Positions 23,577-32,162 of a DNA stretch of 64,000 nt are shown here, one piece after another (within the stretch, counting starts at the first letter, position 1; the number at the start of each line of letters is the position of its first letter). A model generated the notes under the pieces. That model saw only the letters and a program-made list of their open reading frames with translations, did not search any database and had not been told where the DNA came from. The stretch is from NCBI RefSeq assembly GCF_014863605.1, contig NZ_CP062252.1:1683001-1747000 (forward strand), written 5' to 3'. Both the position numbers and the translations under genes were made by a program. The stretch is from Pseudomonas allokribbensis (GTDB lineage Bacteria > Pseudomonadota > Gammaproteobacteria > Pseudomonadales > Pseudomonadaceae).

Positions 23577-24275
23577 TCAGTTCAGATTCAGTTTTGCTTT
23601 CAGGCTGTGCGCAACCTGTTCTTTGTTGTTCAGGAACTCGTTGAGGCCTTTGGCGCGAAGATTACAGGCGTCGCAATTGGAACAGCCGTTGCCTTTGATG
23701 CCGTTGTAGCAGGTCAGTGTCTGGTCGCGAATGAACTCCAGCCGGTTATGGTAATCGGCCAGCGCCCAGGTTTCCGCTTTGTTCAGCCACATCAGCGGAG
23801 TGTCCAGGGTCAATTTGTAATCCATACCCAGTTCAAGGGCTTTGTTCAGTGCCTTTACAAAGTCATCTCGGCAATCCGGGTAGCCAGAGAAGTCTGTTTC
23901 ACAAACACCGGTAATGACGGTCTTGGCCTGAACCTGGTACGCATATATGGAAGCCAGGGTCAAAAACAGGATGTTCCGGCCCGGCACAAATGTACTCGGC
24001 AGGCTTTCTCCTGAACTATTGATGGTCGGGACTGGAATGTTGTCGCGCGTCAGGCTGCTGATGGCCAGTTCGTTCAGCAGCGACACGTCCATGGTCTTGT
24101 GTACGGTCACACCAAGTTCTTTTGCCAGTTGCTGTGCAACTTCAATTTCTGCGCGATGGCGCTGGCCATAGTCAAACGTGATGCAGTGGATTTCATCGTA
24201 GTGGGTCAAGGCATGGATCAAACAGGTTGTTGAATCCTGCCCGCCGCTAAAAACGATAACTGCTTTATTGCTCAT
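23577..24275 (-). CDS. queC: 7-cyano-7-deazaguanine (preQ0) synthase, enterobacterial-type QueC
   Basis: From the ATG at 24273-24275 (AGGAAG upstream) the product is 232 residues. It has the PP-loop SGGQDS at residues 10-15 and the zinc-binding Cys189, Cys198, Cys201 and Cys204 near the C-terminus. QueC converts 7-carboxy-7-deazaguanine to preQ0 with ATP and ammonia. Its text reads like E. coli QueC ([46 protein letters not shown]) rather than the usual pseudomonad form that opens with LSGGLDSAT. It is thus probably a second, horizontally acquired copy. The normal Pseudomonas queC locus is not in the window. Confidence 0.88.
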   Translation of the reverse strand: MSNKAVIVFSGGQDSTTCLIHALTHYDEIHCITFDYGQRHRAEIEVAQQLAKELGVTVHKTMDVSLLNELAISSLTRDNIPVPTINSSGESLPSTFVPGRNILFLTLASIYAYQVQAKTVITGVCETDFSGYPDCRDDFVKALNKALELGMDYKLTLDTPLMWLNKAETWALADYHNRLEFIRDQTLTCYNGIKGNGCSNCDACNLRAKGLNEFLNNKEQVAHSLKAKLNLN

Positions 24276-24398
24276 GGTTATGCTTCCTGCATTGATCGAG
24301 TAAGTGCAATGTTTGAACAGTAATCGAGGACGTTCTTGTCTCGGTTGCTCATTGCCGTGGCGATATTCTACGTAGTACGGCGCTCGTTGGCACTGATT

Positions 24399-24424
24399 AA
24401 TGCCCCCCATGTTGACGGGGCATT
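24399..24424 (-). promoter_or_regulatory. Stem-loop upstream of queC
   Basis: AATGCCCC (24399-24406) pairs with GGGGCATT (24417-24424) around a 10-base loop about 125 bases upstream of the queC start. It may be part of the queC leader or an operator; I could not match it to a known riboswitch. Confidence 0.35.
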
Positions 24425-24440
24425 TCTCCCGGAAGTTTTT

Positions 24441-24465
24441 CCGTTTCGCCTGCCCGTTTCGCCTG
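24441..24465. repeat. 12-bp tandem direct repeat CCGTTTCGCCTG
   Basis: Two identical copies (24441-24452 and 24454-24465) are spaced one base apart in the intergenic region between queC and arfB. The function is unknown; it could be a duplicated regulator site or a scar at the islet edge. Confidence 0.7.
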
Positions 24466-24572
24466 ATAGTCGCCGTGTATAGTGAAAAGGCGCGACACTG
24501 AAAGCACACCCAAGGTCAAGCTGACCGTAGCCGCTACAGGTACGGCGAAACAGGCTCTACGATGAGAATGCA

Positions 24573-24986
24573 ATGCTGAAGATTTCCAATAACGTGCATC
24601 TGCCGGATGCCGAGATCGAACTGACTGCCATCCGCGCCCAAGGGGCCGGCGGGCAGAACGTCAACAAGGTCTCCAGCGCCGTGCACCTGCGCTTTGATAT
24701 TCCCGCCTCGTCCTTGCCCGAGTTCTACAAGGAGCGGCTGTTGGCGCTTCGCGACACTCGCATCACCAGCGACGGCGTGTTGATCATCAAGGCTCAGCAA
24801 TACCGCACGCAGGAACAGAATCGCGCTGATGCACTGGAGCGTCTGACCGAACTGATTCTCAGCGCCACCAAGATAGAAAAGAAGCGCCGTCCAACCAAGC
24901 CGACGCTGGGGTCGAAGAAGCGTCGGCTGGAGTCGAAGACCAAGCGCGGCAGCATCAAGGCCGGGCGCGGCAAGGTGGATTTCTAG
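24573..24986 (+). CDS. arfB: Alternative ribosome-rescue factor B (peptidyl-tRNA hydrolase ArfB/YaeJ)
   Basis: The 137-residue protein has the release-factor GGQ motif (Gly26-Gly27-Gln28) in [12 protein letters not shown] and the basic C-terminal tail ([32 protein letters not shown]) that enters the empty mRNA channel. ArfB hydrolyses peptidyl-tRNA on ribosomes stalled at the end of messages without a stop codon. The size equals E. coli ArfB. It is convergent with the MFS transporter gene and overlaps its 3' end by 4 bases. Confidence 0.93.
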   Translation: MLKISNNVHLPDAEIELTAIRAQGAGGQNVNKVSSAVHLRFDIPASSLPEFYKERLLALRDTRITSDGVLIIKAQQYRTQEQNRADALERLTELILSATKIEKKRRPTKPTLGSKKRRLESKTKRGSIKAGRGKVDF

Positions 24987-26182
24987 TCTTCGCGGTACTT
25001 CGACGTGTGGCGGTACAGATAGACGCTCAACGCCAGGCCGCTCACCGCGGCGATCGCGGCGAACAGGAAGATCGAGGCAAAACCGAAGCCCGCCGCAATC
25101 GCCCCGGCCAGCGGCCCGGTGATCCCCAGCGACAGATCGATGAACAGCGAGTAGGCGCCAACCGCCGCGCCACGGCTGGAAGCCGGCACCAGGTTCACCG
25201 CTTCCACGCCCAGCGCCGGGAACACCAGCGAGAAGCCGAAACCGCTCAGCGCCGCACCCGCCAATGCCCAGTGCGCATCCGGCGCCAGCCATAGCAATAG
25301 CAGCCCCAGTGTTTCCACCGACAGGCAGGCAATCGCCACGCGAAAGCCGCCGAGACGGTTGATCAGGTTGCCGAACAGCAGTCGCGCGCCAATGAAGCTG
25401 GCACCGAACAGACTCAGGCACAGCACCGCGTTATCCCAATGCTGGGTGGCGTAATACAACGTGATGAAGGTAGCGATGGTGCCGAAACCGATCGAGCCCA
25501 GCGCCAGTCCGCAGCCGTGGGGAAAGACGCGACCCAGCACATGCATGAACGGCAAGCGCTCGCCAGCGACAATCGGCGCGGCGGTTTTCGGCCAGGCCAG
25601 CAGCAGGCCCAGCGCTGCAAGCAACAGAATGCTCACGCCCATGCTCCAGAGACCGAAACGGCTGACCAGCCACACGCCCAGCGGCGCACCGATCGCCAGC
25701 GCGCCGTAACTGGCGATGCCGTTCCACGAAATGACTTTGGCCGTGTTGGCCGCGCCGACGCGGCCGATGCCCCAGCCGATCGATCCGGAGCCGACGAGAC
25801 TTTCCGCGCTGCCGAGCACCAGACGGCCGATGAACAGGCTGATCAGGCTGAGCATCGGCAGGTTCGGGGTCCAGGCCGAAATCAACATGAACACACCGCT
25901 CAAGCCACAACCGGCCAGACCAATCATCACCGCGCGTTTGCTGCCCTTGTTGTCGATGATCTTGCCGGCATATGGGCGGCTGAGCAGGGTGGCGAGGTAT
26001 TGCACGCTGATCACCAGGCCGGCGATGACCGCGCCGAAGCCCAGGTCGCTATGCACGTAGCCGGGCAGCACGGCCAGCGGAATGCCGATATTCAGGTAGC
26101 CGATGAAGGTGAACAGGACGATGGAAACGACTTGCAGCGTGACCGCCAGGGGGCGCTGGGGTTCTGGCATAGAGGACGACAT
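24983..26182 (-). CDS. MFS transporter, YhhS/YfcJ (UPF0226) type
   Basis: This 399-residue major facilitator has twelve membrane segments and the UPF0226 opening: [29 protein letters not shown], then [29 protein letters not shown] with the loop 2-3 MFS motif, and [14 protein letters not shown] in TM4-5. Relatives export arabinose or drugs such as glyphosate; the substrate here is open. The start is either the ATG at 26180-26182 or one four codons later; no strong ribosome-binding site decides. Confidence 0.87.
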   Translation of the reverse strand: MSSSMPEPQRPLAVTLQVVSIVLFTFIGYLNIGIPLAVLPGYVHSDLGFGAVIAGLVISVQYLATLLSRPYAGKIIDNKGSKRAVMIGLAGCGLSGVFMLISAWTPNLPMLSLISLFIGRLVLGSAESLVGSGSIGWGIGRVGAANTAKVISWNGIASYGALAIGAPLGVWLVSRFGLWSMGVSILLLAALGLLLAWPKTAAPIVAGERLPFMHVLGRVFPHGCGLALGSIGFGTIATFITLYYATQHWDNAVLCLSLFGASFIGARLLFGNLINRLGGFRVAIACLSVETLGLLLLWLAPDAHWALAGAALSGFGFSLVFPALGVEAVNLVPASSRGAAVGAYSLFIDLSLGITGPLAGAIAAGFGFASIFLFAAIAAVSGLALSVYLYRHTSKYRED

Positions 26183-26265
26183 GGGTAACGATCCACGGGG
26201 AGAGCAGAATAGATAGGCTGCTCATGATACCGGCGTGGACGATGCTGCGGCGGGGAAAAGTAAAA

Positions 26266-26448
26266 CTATTTGGCCGGGGCGACCAGTTGCGTGGTGACCA
26301 GTGCGGCGAGGGCATTTTCTTCGCTGCCGAAACGGGCGAGCAGGGCGGCTTGCTTCTCGGGCGAGAGGCGGCTCCAGATCTCGATCATCTTCTCGGTGGC
26401 GCCGATGAGGATTTCAGCCTGTTGTTCGTTAAAGGATTCGTCGGTCAT
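26266..26448 (-). CDS. Small conserved-looking acidic/helical protein, 60 residues
   Basis: The frame from the ATG at 26446-26448 encodes a mostly helical 60-residue protein (TDESFNEQQAEILIGATEK opening, then WSRLSPEKQAALLARFGSEE). No signal peptide, membrane helix or known motif is seen. An in-frame ATG 33 bases upstream would start within a large stem-loop and is less likely. The function is unknown. Confidence 0.6.
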   Translation of the reverse strand: MTDESFNEQQAEILIGATEKMIEIWSRLSPEKQAALLARFGSEENALAALVTTQLVAPAK

Positions 26449-26469
26449 GGCAGGCTCGGGCTTCAGGCA

Positions 26470-26501
26470 GTGTGGAAAGCGCATGTTAGCGCTTTCCACA
26501 C
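26470..26501 (-). terminator. Strong 13-bp stem-loop between two small genes
   Basis: A perfect 13-bp inverted repeat (GTGTGGAAAGCGC 26470-26482 with GCGCTTTCCACAC 26489-26501) closes on a 6-base loop. It follows the 43-residue gene and precedes the 60-residue gene. There is no T-run, so it could be a terminator, an mRNA stabiliser or an sRNA-like element. Confidence 0.55.
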
Positions 26502-26522
26502 GGTCTGTACGGCGGGTGTTAC

Positions 26523-26654
26523 TTACTCTTTGCTGTCGGCCGGACGGCTTTCGGCGGCTTCTTTCGGCTCGGGCTGTTGGGCACCGGCTTGTTGCGTGGT
26601 CGTCTGCTCAGGTACGTGCAGGCTTGGGAAGGGGAGATTGGGAATCTCGTGCAT
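26523..26654 (-). CDS. Small Pro/Gln/Glu-rich protein, 43 residues
   Basis: An ATG at 26652-26654 stands behind GCGAGGAG and opens a 43-codon frame ending in TAA at 26523-26525. It begins MHEIPNLPFPSLHVPEQTTT and ends in a hydrophilic PKEAAESRPADSKE tail. It looks disordered. The strong ribosome-binding site and clean stop support translation; no function is recognised. Confidence 0.6.
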   Translation of the reverse strand: MHEIPNLPFPSLHVPEQTTTQQAGAQQPEPKEAAESRPADSKE

Positions 26655-26822
26655 GGTTGCGCTCCTCGCTAAGTCTGTTGATAGATCTGGTAGATCCGCG
26701 CTTTCAGAAAGCCTGCGAAGGATACAGCAGTAAAAATGACAAACAGATTTTTAATTCCGCTTGTTGCGACGGGCGGGATTGTCTAGACAAGTGCGACAGG
26801 GTGACGCAGGGCAAATGCGGGA

Positions 26823-26841
26823 GCGGCGGTGTGCCCGCCGC
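26823..26841 (-). terminator. GC-rich stem-loop after the aminotransferase gene
   Basis: GCGGCGG (26823-26829) pairs with CCGCCGC (26835-26841), 14 bases downstream of the aminotransferase stop on the minus strand. No T-run follows, so termination is only suggested. Confidence 0.4.
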
Positions 26842-26854
26842 CCCTGACATTCGT

Positions 26855-28048
26855 TTATTTGCAGACGCTAGCGATCGCTTCGGCCAGCAGATCCAGACGT
26901 GTCGCATCAATCCCGGCGACGTTGGCCCGGCCCGAGCTGACCATGTACACGCTGTGATGCTCGCGCAGGTTTTTCACTTGTTCCGGCGACAGGCCGGTGT
27001 AGGAAAACATCCCGCGTTGCACGCCAATGTGCGCAAAGCGCTCGCGCAGACCGTGCGGTTCCAGCGCTTCGACCAAACCGCTGCGCAACTGGGCGATGCG
27101 CAGACGCATGGCTTCCACTTCGTCGGCCCAGCGGCGTTTCAGCTCCGGGTCGGCGAGGATTGTTGCGACGACGGCCGCGCCGTGATCCGGCGGCGTCGAC
27201 CACAGGTTGCGGGCGATGTGGGCCAGTTGGCTGCGGATGTCGATGAGCTTGTCAGCGGTTTTCGCGCAGACGATCAGCGCACCGGTACGGTCGCGGTACA
27301 GGCCGAAGTTCTTCGAGCAGGAACTGGTGATCAGCAGCTCAGGCAACTCGGCGGCGAACAGCCGGGTTGACCATGCATCCTGCTCCAGACCGTCGCCAAA
27401 GCCCTGGTAGGCAAAGTCGATCAGCGGCAGCAGGTTGCGGCTGCGCACCACGTCCAGCACCCGGTGCCAGTCGTCGTGACTCAGATCGAAACCGGTCGGG
27501 TTGTGGCAGCACGCGTGCAGCAGCACCACATCGCCTTTCGGCACTTCGTTGAGCACAGCGATCATCGCGTCGACGTCGAGGCGGTTGTCGCTGCCGACGT
27601 ACGGGTAATGACTGATCTTGACCCCGGCCGCCGCGAAAATCGTTTCGTGGATCGGCCAGGTCGGGTTGCTCAGCCATACGCCTTTGCCCGGCAGGCATTG
27701 CGCGATGAAATCCGCTGCCAGACGCAGGGCACCGGTGCCGCCCGGAGTCTGGGTGGCGCCAGCGCGTTGCTGGGCGATCAGTGCCGAATCGGCACCCAGT
27801 ACCAGCTCATTGATGACCTTGCCGAACAGCGGATTGCCGTGGCCACCGATGTAGGTCTTGGTGTCCTGGCTTTCGACCAGACGCGCCTCGGCGATTTTCA
27901 CCGCTTCGGGAATCGGCGTCAGGCCCTGGGCGTCCTTGTAGACGCCCACGCCGAGGTCGAACTTGCGCGGGTTGGAATCCTGCGCGTAGGCCTCCATCAG
28001 GCCGAGGATCGGGTCGCCGGGCACCCGGCCGATGGCGTCGAAGTGCAT
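26855..28048 (-). CDS. phhC: Aromatic amino acid aminotransferase (TyrB/AspC class I)
   Basis: The 397-residue class I aminotransferase has the TyrB/AspC pattern: FDLGVGVYKDAQG, TPGGTGALRLAADF, LLHACCHNPTGFDLS, the Asp/Tyr cofactor segment LLPLIDFAYQGFGDG and the PLP lysine in SCSKNFGLYRDR. It transfers the amino group of tyrosine or phenylalanine to 2-oxoglutarate. It shares one base with the phhB stop, in the order phhA-phhB-aminotransferase known from Pseudomonas, so it acts in phenylalanine-tyrosine degradation. An aspartate-preferring activity is possible. Confidence 0.9.
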   Translation of the reverse strand: MHFDAIGRVPGDPILGLMEAYAQDSNPRKFDLGVGVYKDAQGLTPIPEAVKIAEARLVESQDTKTYIGGHGNPLFGKVINELVLGADSALIAQQRAGATQTPGGTGALRLAADFIAQCLPGKGVWLSNPTWPIHETIFAAAGVKISHYPYVGSDNRLDVDAMIAVLNEVPKGDVVLLHACCHNPTGFDLSHDDWHRVLDVVRSRNLLPLIDFAYQGFGDGLEQDAWSTRLFAAELPELLITSSCSKNFGLYRDRTGALIVCAKTADKLIDIRSQLAHIARNLWSTPPDHGAAVVATILADPELKRRWADEVEAMRLRIAQLRSGLVEALEPHGLRERFAHIGVQRGMFSYTGLSPEQVKNLREHHSVYMVSSGRANVAGIDATRLDLLAEAIASVCK

Positions 28049-28404
28049 TACTTGCGTCCTTCTGCGGTCTTGGCCACTTCGTCAGTGCGCGCGGCCATGA
28101 TGAAGTCGTTGCGGTGCAGGCCTTTGATCGAGTGGCTCCACCAGGTCACGGTGACTTTGCCCCACTCGGTCAGCAGACCCGGGTGATGACCTTCGGCCTC
28201 GGAGATCTCGCCGACGGCGTTGGTGAAGGCCAGGGCATGCTTGAAATTCTTGAACAGGAAAACTTTTTCCAGCTGCATGATGCTGTCACGCACTTCGATG
28301 TTCCAGTCAGGGATCTGCTTGATCAGGATCGGCAGTTCTTCATCGCTGACTTGTGGGGCATCGGCACGGCACGCTTCGCAATGGGCTTGGTTCAAAGTGG
28401 ACAT
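28048..28404 (-). CDS. phhB: 4a-hydroxytetrahydrobiopterin dehydratase (pterin-4a-carbinolamine dehydratase)
   Basis: From the ATG at 28402-28404 the product is 118 residues with the PCD motif [32 protein letters not shown]. It recycles the pterin cofactor after the phenylalanine hydroxylase reaction, by dehydrating 4a-hydroxytetrahydropterin. It is downstream of phhA and directly followed by the aminotransferase. The N-terminal Cys-containing stretch ([10 protein letters not shown]) is typical of Pseudomonas PhhB. Confidence 0.94.
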
Positions 28405-28521
28405 GGTTTGATTCCTGAGATCGGATGTCTTTTTTATAAGAGCTGTTACGGTCGTCAATGTCGTCACGCTAAACCAAAGCCGCGACGACTGACAGACTCA
28501 CTTGTAAGTAAAAGCCACGGT

Positions 28522-29313
28522 TCACGCAGCTTTTGGTTTCGGCGGAAATTTCGGTGCGTGCAGACCCAACTGCATGCCTTGCTTGACCATGCCCATGATG
28601 TCTTCGTGGGCGAGGTCGAACAGGCGCTTGAGGTTCGGCAGGACAAAGTACAGCGGTTGCAGGATGTCGATGCGATACGGCGTGCGCATGGCTTCCAGCG
28701 GATCGAAGGCCTGATGCTCGGGCTCGTCCGACAGGCTGTAAACGGTTTCCTTCGGCGAAGACAGGATGCCGCCGCCGTAGATGCGTTTGCCTTGCGGGGT
28801 GTCGACCAGGCCGAACTCGATGGTCATCCAGTACAGGCGCGCCAGATAAACGCGCTCTTCCTTGGTCGCTTGCAGGCCGAGCTTGCCGTAGGTGTGGGTG
28901 AATTCGGCGAACCACGGGTTGGTCAGCAGCGGGCAGTGACCAAAGATCTCGTGGAAAATGTCCGGTTCTTGCAGGTAGTCCAGTTCTTCGCGAGTGCGAA
29001 TGAACGTGGCCACCGGGAACTGCTTGCTGGCGAGCAATTCGAAAAAGGTCTGGAACGGAATCAGCGCCGGGACGCGGGCGACCTGCCAACCGGTGGTCTC
29101 GCCGAGCACCTTGTTGATCTCGCCCAGTTGCGGGATGCGGTCGTGGGGCAGACCGAGTTTTTCGATACCGTCCAGGTATTCCTGGCACGCCCGACCCTCG
29201 ATCACTTTCAACTGGCGGGTGATCAGCGTGTTCCACACCGCGTGTTCTTCGGCGGGGTAGTCGATAAAACCTTGCGCATCGGGCTCGCGGGCCACGTATT
29301 GCGTCTGCTTCAT
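28522..29313 (-). CDS. phhA: Phenylalanine 4-monooxygenase
   Basis: The 263-residue enzyme has the aromatic amino acid hydroxylase core with the iron ligands His121 and His126 (PDIFHEIFGHCPLL) and Glu166 (MTIEFGL), and the pterin loop around residues 80-100. It converts phenylalanine to tyrosine using tetrahydropterin and oxygen. The size is the short, regulatory-domain-free bacterial form. It leads the phhAB-aminotransferase operon and is divergent from phhR, with a TyrR-like box in between. Confidence 0.96.
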   Translation of the reverse strand: MKQTQYVAREPDAQGFIDYPAEEHAVWNTLITRQLKVIEGRACQEYLDGIEKLGLPHDRIPQLGEINKVLGETTGWQVARVPALIPFQTFFELLASKQFPVATFIRTREELDYLQEPDIFHEIFGHCPLLTNPWFAEFTHTYGKLGLQATKEERVYLARLYWMTIEFGLVDTPQGKRIYGGGILSSPKETVYSLSDEPEHQAFDPLEAMRTPYRIDILQPLYFVLPNLKRLFDLAHEDIMGMVKQGMQLGLHAPKFPPKPKAA

Positions 29314-29434
29314 ACTGCTCTCCTGCGAGGGGAATTCGTTCTTGTTATGTCCTGCTATGGACTGAGAAATACCCCAGAGCGTGCCGTGTTGCAGCAGGTT
29401 GATGACCGGCCGAGTAGGAAAAGTCTCTTTAAAT

Positions 29435-29452
29435 CGTAAAATTATCGTTACG
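29435..29452. promoter_or_regulatory. PhhR/TyrR-like box
   Basis: The 18-base site CGTAAA-ATTATC-GTTACG is a near-perfect dyad and matches TGTAAA-N6-TTTACA at 9 of 12 fixed positions. It lies about 120 bases upstream of phhA and 130 bases upstream of phhR, where PhhR is expected to bind. Confidence 0.6.
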
Positions 29453-29581
29453 CTTTGTGCGATAAGTCGTGATTACGGTGATTGGCGGGTTTGAAATGGC
29501 CGGTGTCTGTCACATAATCTTGACGACTATCTTGCGGGCGGCAGAGAAAAATCCGCCCCTCTACCTGTTTCGGGCCTTTAT

Positions 29582-31141
29582 ATGCGTATCAAAGTCCACT
29601 GCCAGAACCGCATCGGCATCCTGCGCGACATCCTCAATCTGCTGGTGGAGTACGGGATCAACGTTGCCCGCGGCGAGGTCGGCGGTGAGCATGGCAATGC
29701 GATCTATCTGCATTGCCCGAACCTGATCAACCTGCAGTTCCAGGCGTTGCGGCCCAAATTCGAAGCCATCGCCGGGGTGTTCGGCGTCAAGCGGGTAGGG
29801 CTGATGCCCAGCGAGCGCCGACACATGGAACTGAATGCGTTGCTCGGTGCGCTGGAGTTTCCGGTGCTGTCGATCGACATGGGCGGCTCGATCGTTGCCG
29901 CCAACCGTGCGGCAGCGCAGTTGCTCGGCGTGCGGGTCGACGAAGTGCCGGGGATTCCACTGTCGCGTTACGCCGAGGATTTCGATTTGCCCGAACTGGT
30001 GCGCGCCAACAAATCGCGAATCAACGGCATGCGGGTCAAGGTCAAGGGCGATATCTTTCTGGCCGACATCGCTCCATTGCAATCGGAGCACGACGACAGC
30101 GAGGCCATGGCCGGTGCGGTACTGACGCTGCATCGGGCGGATCGGGTCGGCGAGCGCATCTACAACGTGCGCAAGCAGGAGTTGCGTGGCTTCGACAGTA
30201 TCTTTCAAAGCTCGAAAGTGATGGCGGCGGTGGTGCGTGAAGCCCGGCGCATGGCGCCGCTCGATGCGCCTCTTCTAATTGAAGGCGAAACCGGCACCGG
30301 TAAAGAGTTGCTGGCTCGGGCTTGTCACCTGGCGAGTCCGCGCGGCCAGTCGCCATTGATGGCGCTCAACTGCGCGGGGCTGCCGGAATCGATGGCCGAG
30401 ACCGAGTTGTTCGGCTACGGCCCCGGTGCCTTCGAAGGGGCGCGGGCTGAAGGCAAGCTCGGGCTGCTGGAGCTGACGGCGGGCGGCACGTTGTTCCTCG
30501 ATGGTGTCGGCGAAATGAGCCCACGCTTACAGGTGAAATTGCTGCGCTTCCTGCAGGACGGTTGCTTCCGTCGTGTGGGCAGTGATGAAGAGGTTTACCT
30601 GGATGTGCGCGTGATCTGCGCCACCCAGGTCGACCTGTCCGAGTTGTGCGCCCGTGGCGAGTTTCGCCAGGATTTGTACCATCGCTTAAACGTGCTTTCG
30701 TTGCACATCCCGCCACTGCGCGAATGCCTCGACGGTTTGACGCCGTTGGTGGAGCACTTCCTCGATCAGGCCAGTCGGCAGATCGGTTGCTCGTTGCCGA
30801 AGCTGGCGCCGGCGGCGATGGATCGGCTCAGTCATTACCACTGGCCGGGCAACGTGCGACAACTGGAGAACGTGCTGTTCCAGGCGGTTTCTCTGTGTGA
30901 TGGCGGGACGGTCAAGGCTGAGCATATTCGTCTGCCGGACTATGGCGTGCGTCAGCCGCTTGGCGATTTCTCGCTGGAGGGCGGGCTCGACGAGATTGTC
31001 GGGCGCTTCGAGAAAGCAGTGCTTGAGCGACTGTATTCCGAACATCCGAGCAGTCGGCAGCTGGGCAAGCGGCTGGGCGTCTCGCACACCACGATTGCCA
31101 ACAAGTTGCGTGAATATGAGGTGGGCAAGACCGAGTCTTGA
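29582..31141 (+). CDS. phhR: TyrR-family transcriptional regulator PhhR
   Basis: The 519-residue regulator has an N-terminal ACT-like domain (1-~72), a PAS domain (~85-185), an AAA+ domain (~205-430) and a C-terminal Fis-like helix-turn-helix (GKRLGVSHTTIANKLREY). It activates phenylalanine and tyrosine catabolism in response to these amino acids. Walker A (GETGTGKE, 235-242) is intact. The sigma-54-contact loop reads GAFEGA instead of GAFTGA (282-287), and Walker B reads LFLDG instead of LFLDE, so its ATPase and sigma-54 role may differ from classical enhancer-binding proteins. Confidence 0.93.
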   Translation: MRIKVHCQNRIGILRDILNLLVEYGINVARGEVGGEHGNAIYLHCPNLINLQFQALRPKFEAIAGVFGVKRVGLMPSERRHMELNALLGALEFPVLSIDMGGSIVAANRAAAQLLGVRVDEVPGIPLSRYAEDFDLPELVRANKSRINGMRVKVKGDIFLADIAPLQSEHDDSEAMAGAVLTLHRADRVGERIYNVRKQELRGFDSIFQSSKVMAAVVREARRMAPLDAPLLIEGETGTGKELLARACHLASPRGQSPLMALNCAGLPESMAETELFGYGPGAFEGARAEGKLGLLELTAGGTLFLDGVGEMSPRLQVKLLRFLQDGCFRRVGSDEEVYLDVRVICATQVDLSELCARGEFRQDLYHRLNVLSLHIPPLRECLDGLTPLVEHFLDQASRQIGCSLPKLAPAAMDRLSHYHWPGNVRQLENVLFQAVSLCDGGTVKAEHIRLPDYGVRQPLGDFSLEGGLDEIVGRFEKAVLERLYSEHPSSRQLGKRLGVSHTTIANKLREYEVGKTES

Positions 31142-31146
31142 TCCCT

Positions 31147-31184
31147 GCGCGATCACTCCTGCGCAAGGCACGGGGTGATCGCGC
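31147..31184 (+). terminator. Stem-loop after phhR
   Basis: GCGCGATCACTCC (31147-31159) pairs with GGGGTGATCGCGC (31172-31184) over 13 pairs, one a G-T wobble, starting 6 bases after the phhR stop. No T-run follows. Confidence 0.5.
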
Positions 31185-31303
31185 CTCACCATTGCCGCCA
31201 AGCGGCATGACACCGCCGGTTTTTCGACTTCGATACATTTCCCCAAACCCTGCTGAATCCCTCAAGTCCTTTGTTTATCGGGTCCTCGACCGCCAGAAAA
31301 AAG

Positions 31304-31321
31304 TTGGTCTGCAAATTGCTT
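31304..31321 (+). promoter_or_regulatory. Sigma-54 promoter for flgFGHIJKL
   Basis: TTGG-TCTGCAAATT-GCTT has the invariant GG (31306-31307) and GC (31318-31319) spaced by exactly 10 bases, with TTGC at -12. It lies 55-70 bases upstream of the flgF start. RpoN/FleQ-driven transcription of this operon is known in Pseudomonas. Confidence 0.7.
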
Positions 31322-31376
31322 GTGGCTCAGCAGTACAGCGGTGGGCGGCAAACGTCCGGCATGCAGAGGAAAGAGT

Positions 31377-32117
31377 GTGGACAAGTACCTTTATGTGGCA
31401 ATGACCGGCGCCAGCCAGAACGCACTGGCGCAAAAGGCTCATGCCAACAACCTGGCGAACATCTCCACCAATGGTTTTCAGCGCGACCTGGAACAGGCGC
31501 GTTCGATGCCGGTGTTCGGTGACAGCTTTCCGGCGCGTGCGTTTGCCATGAGCGAACGGCCCGCCACCGACTTCACCGCAGGCTCCCTGGTGGAGACCGG
31601 TCGCGACCTCGACGTCGCCGTGACCGGCAACGGTTTCATTGCCGTGCAGAACCCCAACGGCGGCGAAAGCTACGTGCGCACCGGCAGCCTCAATATCGAC
31701 GCCCTGGGCGTGCTGCGTGCCGGCAACGGCATGCCGGTCATGGGCAACGGCGGACCGATTGCCGTGCCGCCGCAGCAGCAGGTGGAAGTCGGTGAAGACG
31801 GCACCATCAGTATTCGTGCGATGGGCGAAGGCCCGCGCGTCATGGCCGAAGTCGACCGGATCAAACTGGTCAATCCGGACATCAAGAACATGAACAAGGG
31901 CCTGGACGGTTCGATCTACACCAAGGACGGCCAGCCTGCGCCGGCCGATGCCAACGTCAAACTGGTGTCGGGTTTCCTGGAGTCGAGCAACGTCAATGCC
32001 GTGGAAGAAATGACGTCGGTGCTGGCCCTGGCCAAGCAGTTCGAGTTGCACGTCAAGATGATGAACACCGCCAAAGACGACGACCAGGCCATGGCTCGGG
32101 TCTTGCAGATCAGCTAA
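31377..32117 (+). CDS. flgF: Flagellar basal-body rod protein FlgF
   Basis: A GTG at 31377 (AGAGGAAAG upstream) gives 246 residues. The N-terminal flagellar rod motif (AQKAHANNLANISTNGFQRD) and the C-terminal one (VNAVEEMTSVLALAKQFELHVKMM) frame the family domain, with TGNGFIAVQ in the middle. FlgF is part of the proximal rod that passes through the periplasm. It opens the seven-gene flgFGHIJKL operon, just behind a sigma-54 promoter. Confidence 0.95.
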   Translation: MDKYLYVAMTGASQNALAQKAHANNLANISTNGFQRDLEQARSMPVFGDSFPARAFAMSERPATDFTAGSLVETGRDLDVAVTGNGFIAVQNPNGGESYVRTGSLNIDALGVLRAGNGMPVMGNGGPIAVPPQQQVEVGEDGTISIRAMGEGPRVMAEVDRIKLVNPDIKNMNKGLDGSIYTKDGQPAPADANVKLVSGFLESSNVNAVEEMTSVLALAKQFELHVKMMNTAKDDDQAMARVLQIS

Positions 32118-32162
32118 TTATCAGAACGTCGCGCCGTAAAACAGGCGCACGAGGAGAATCGA

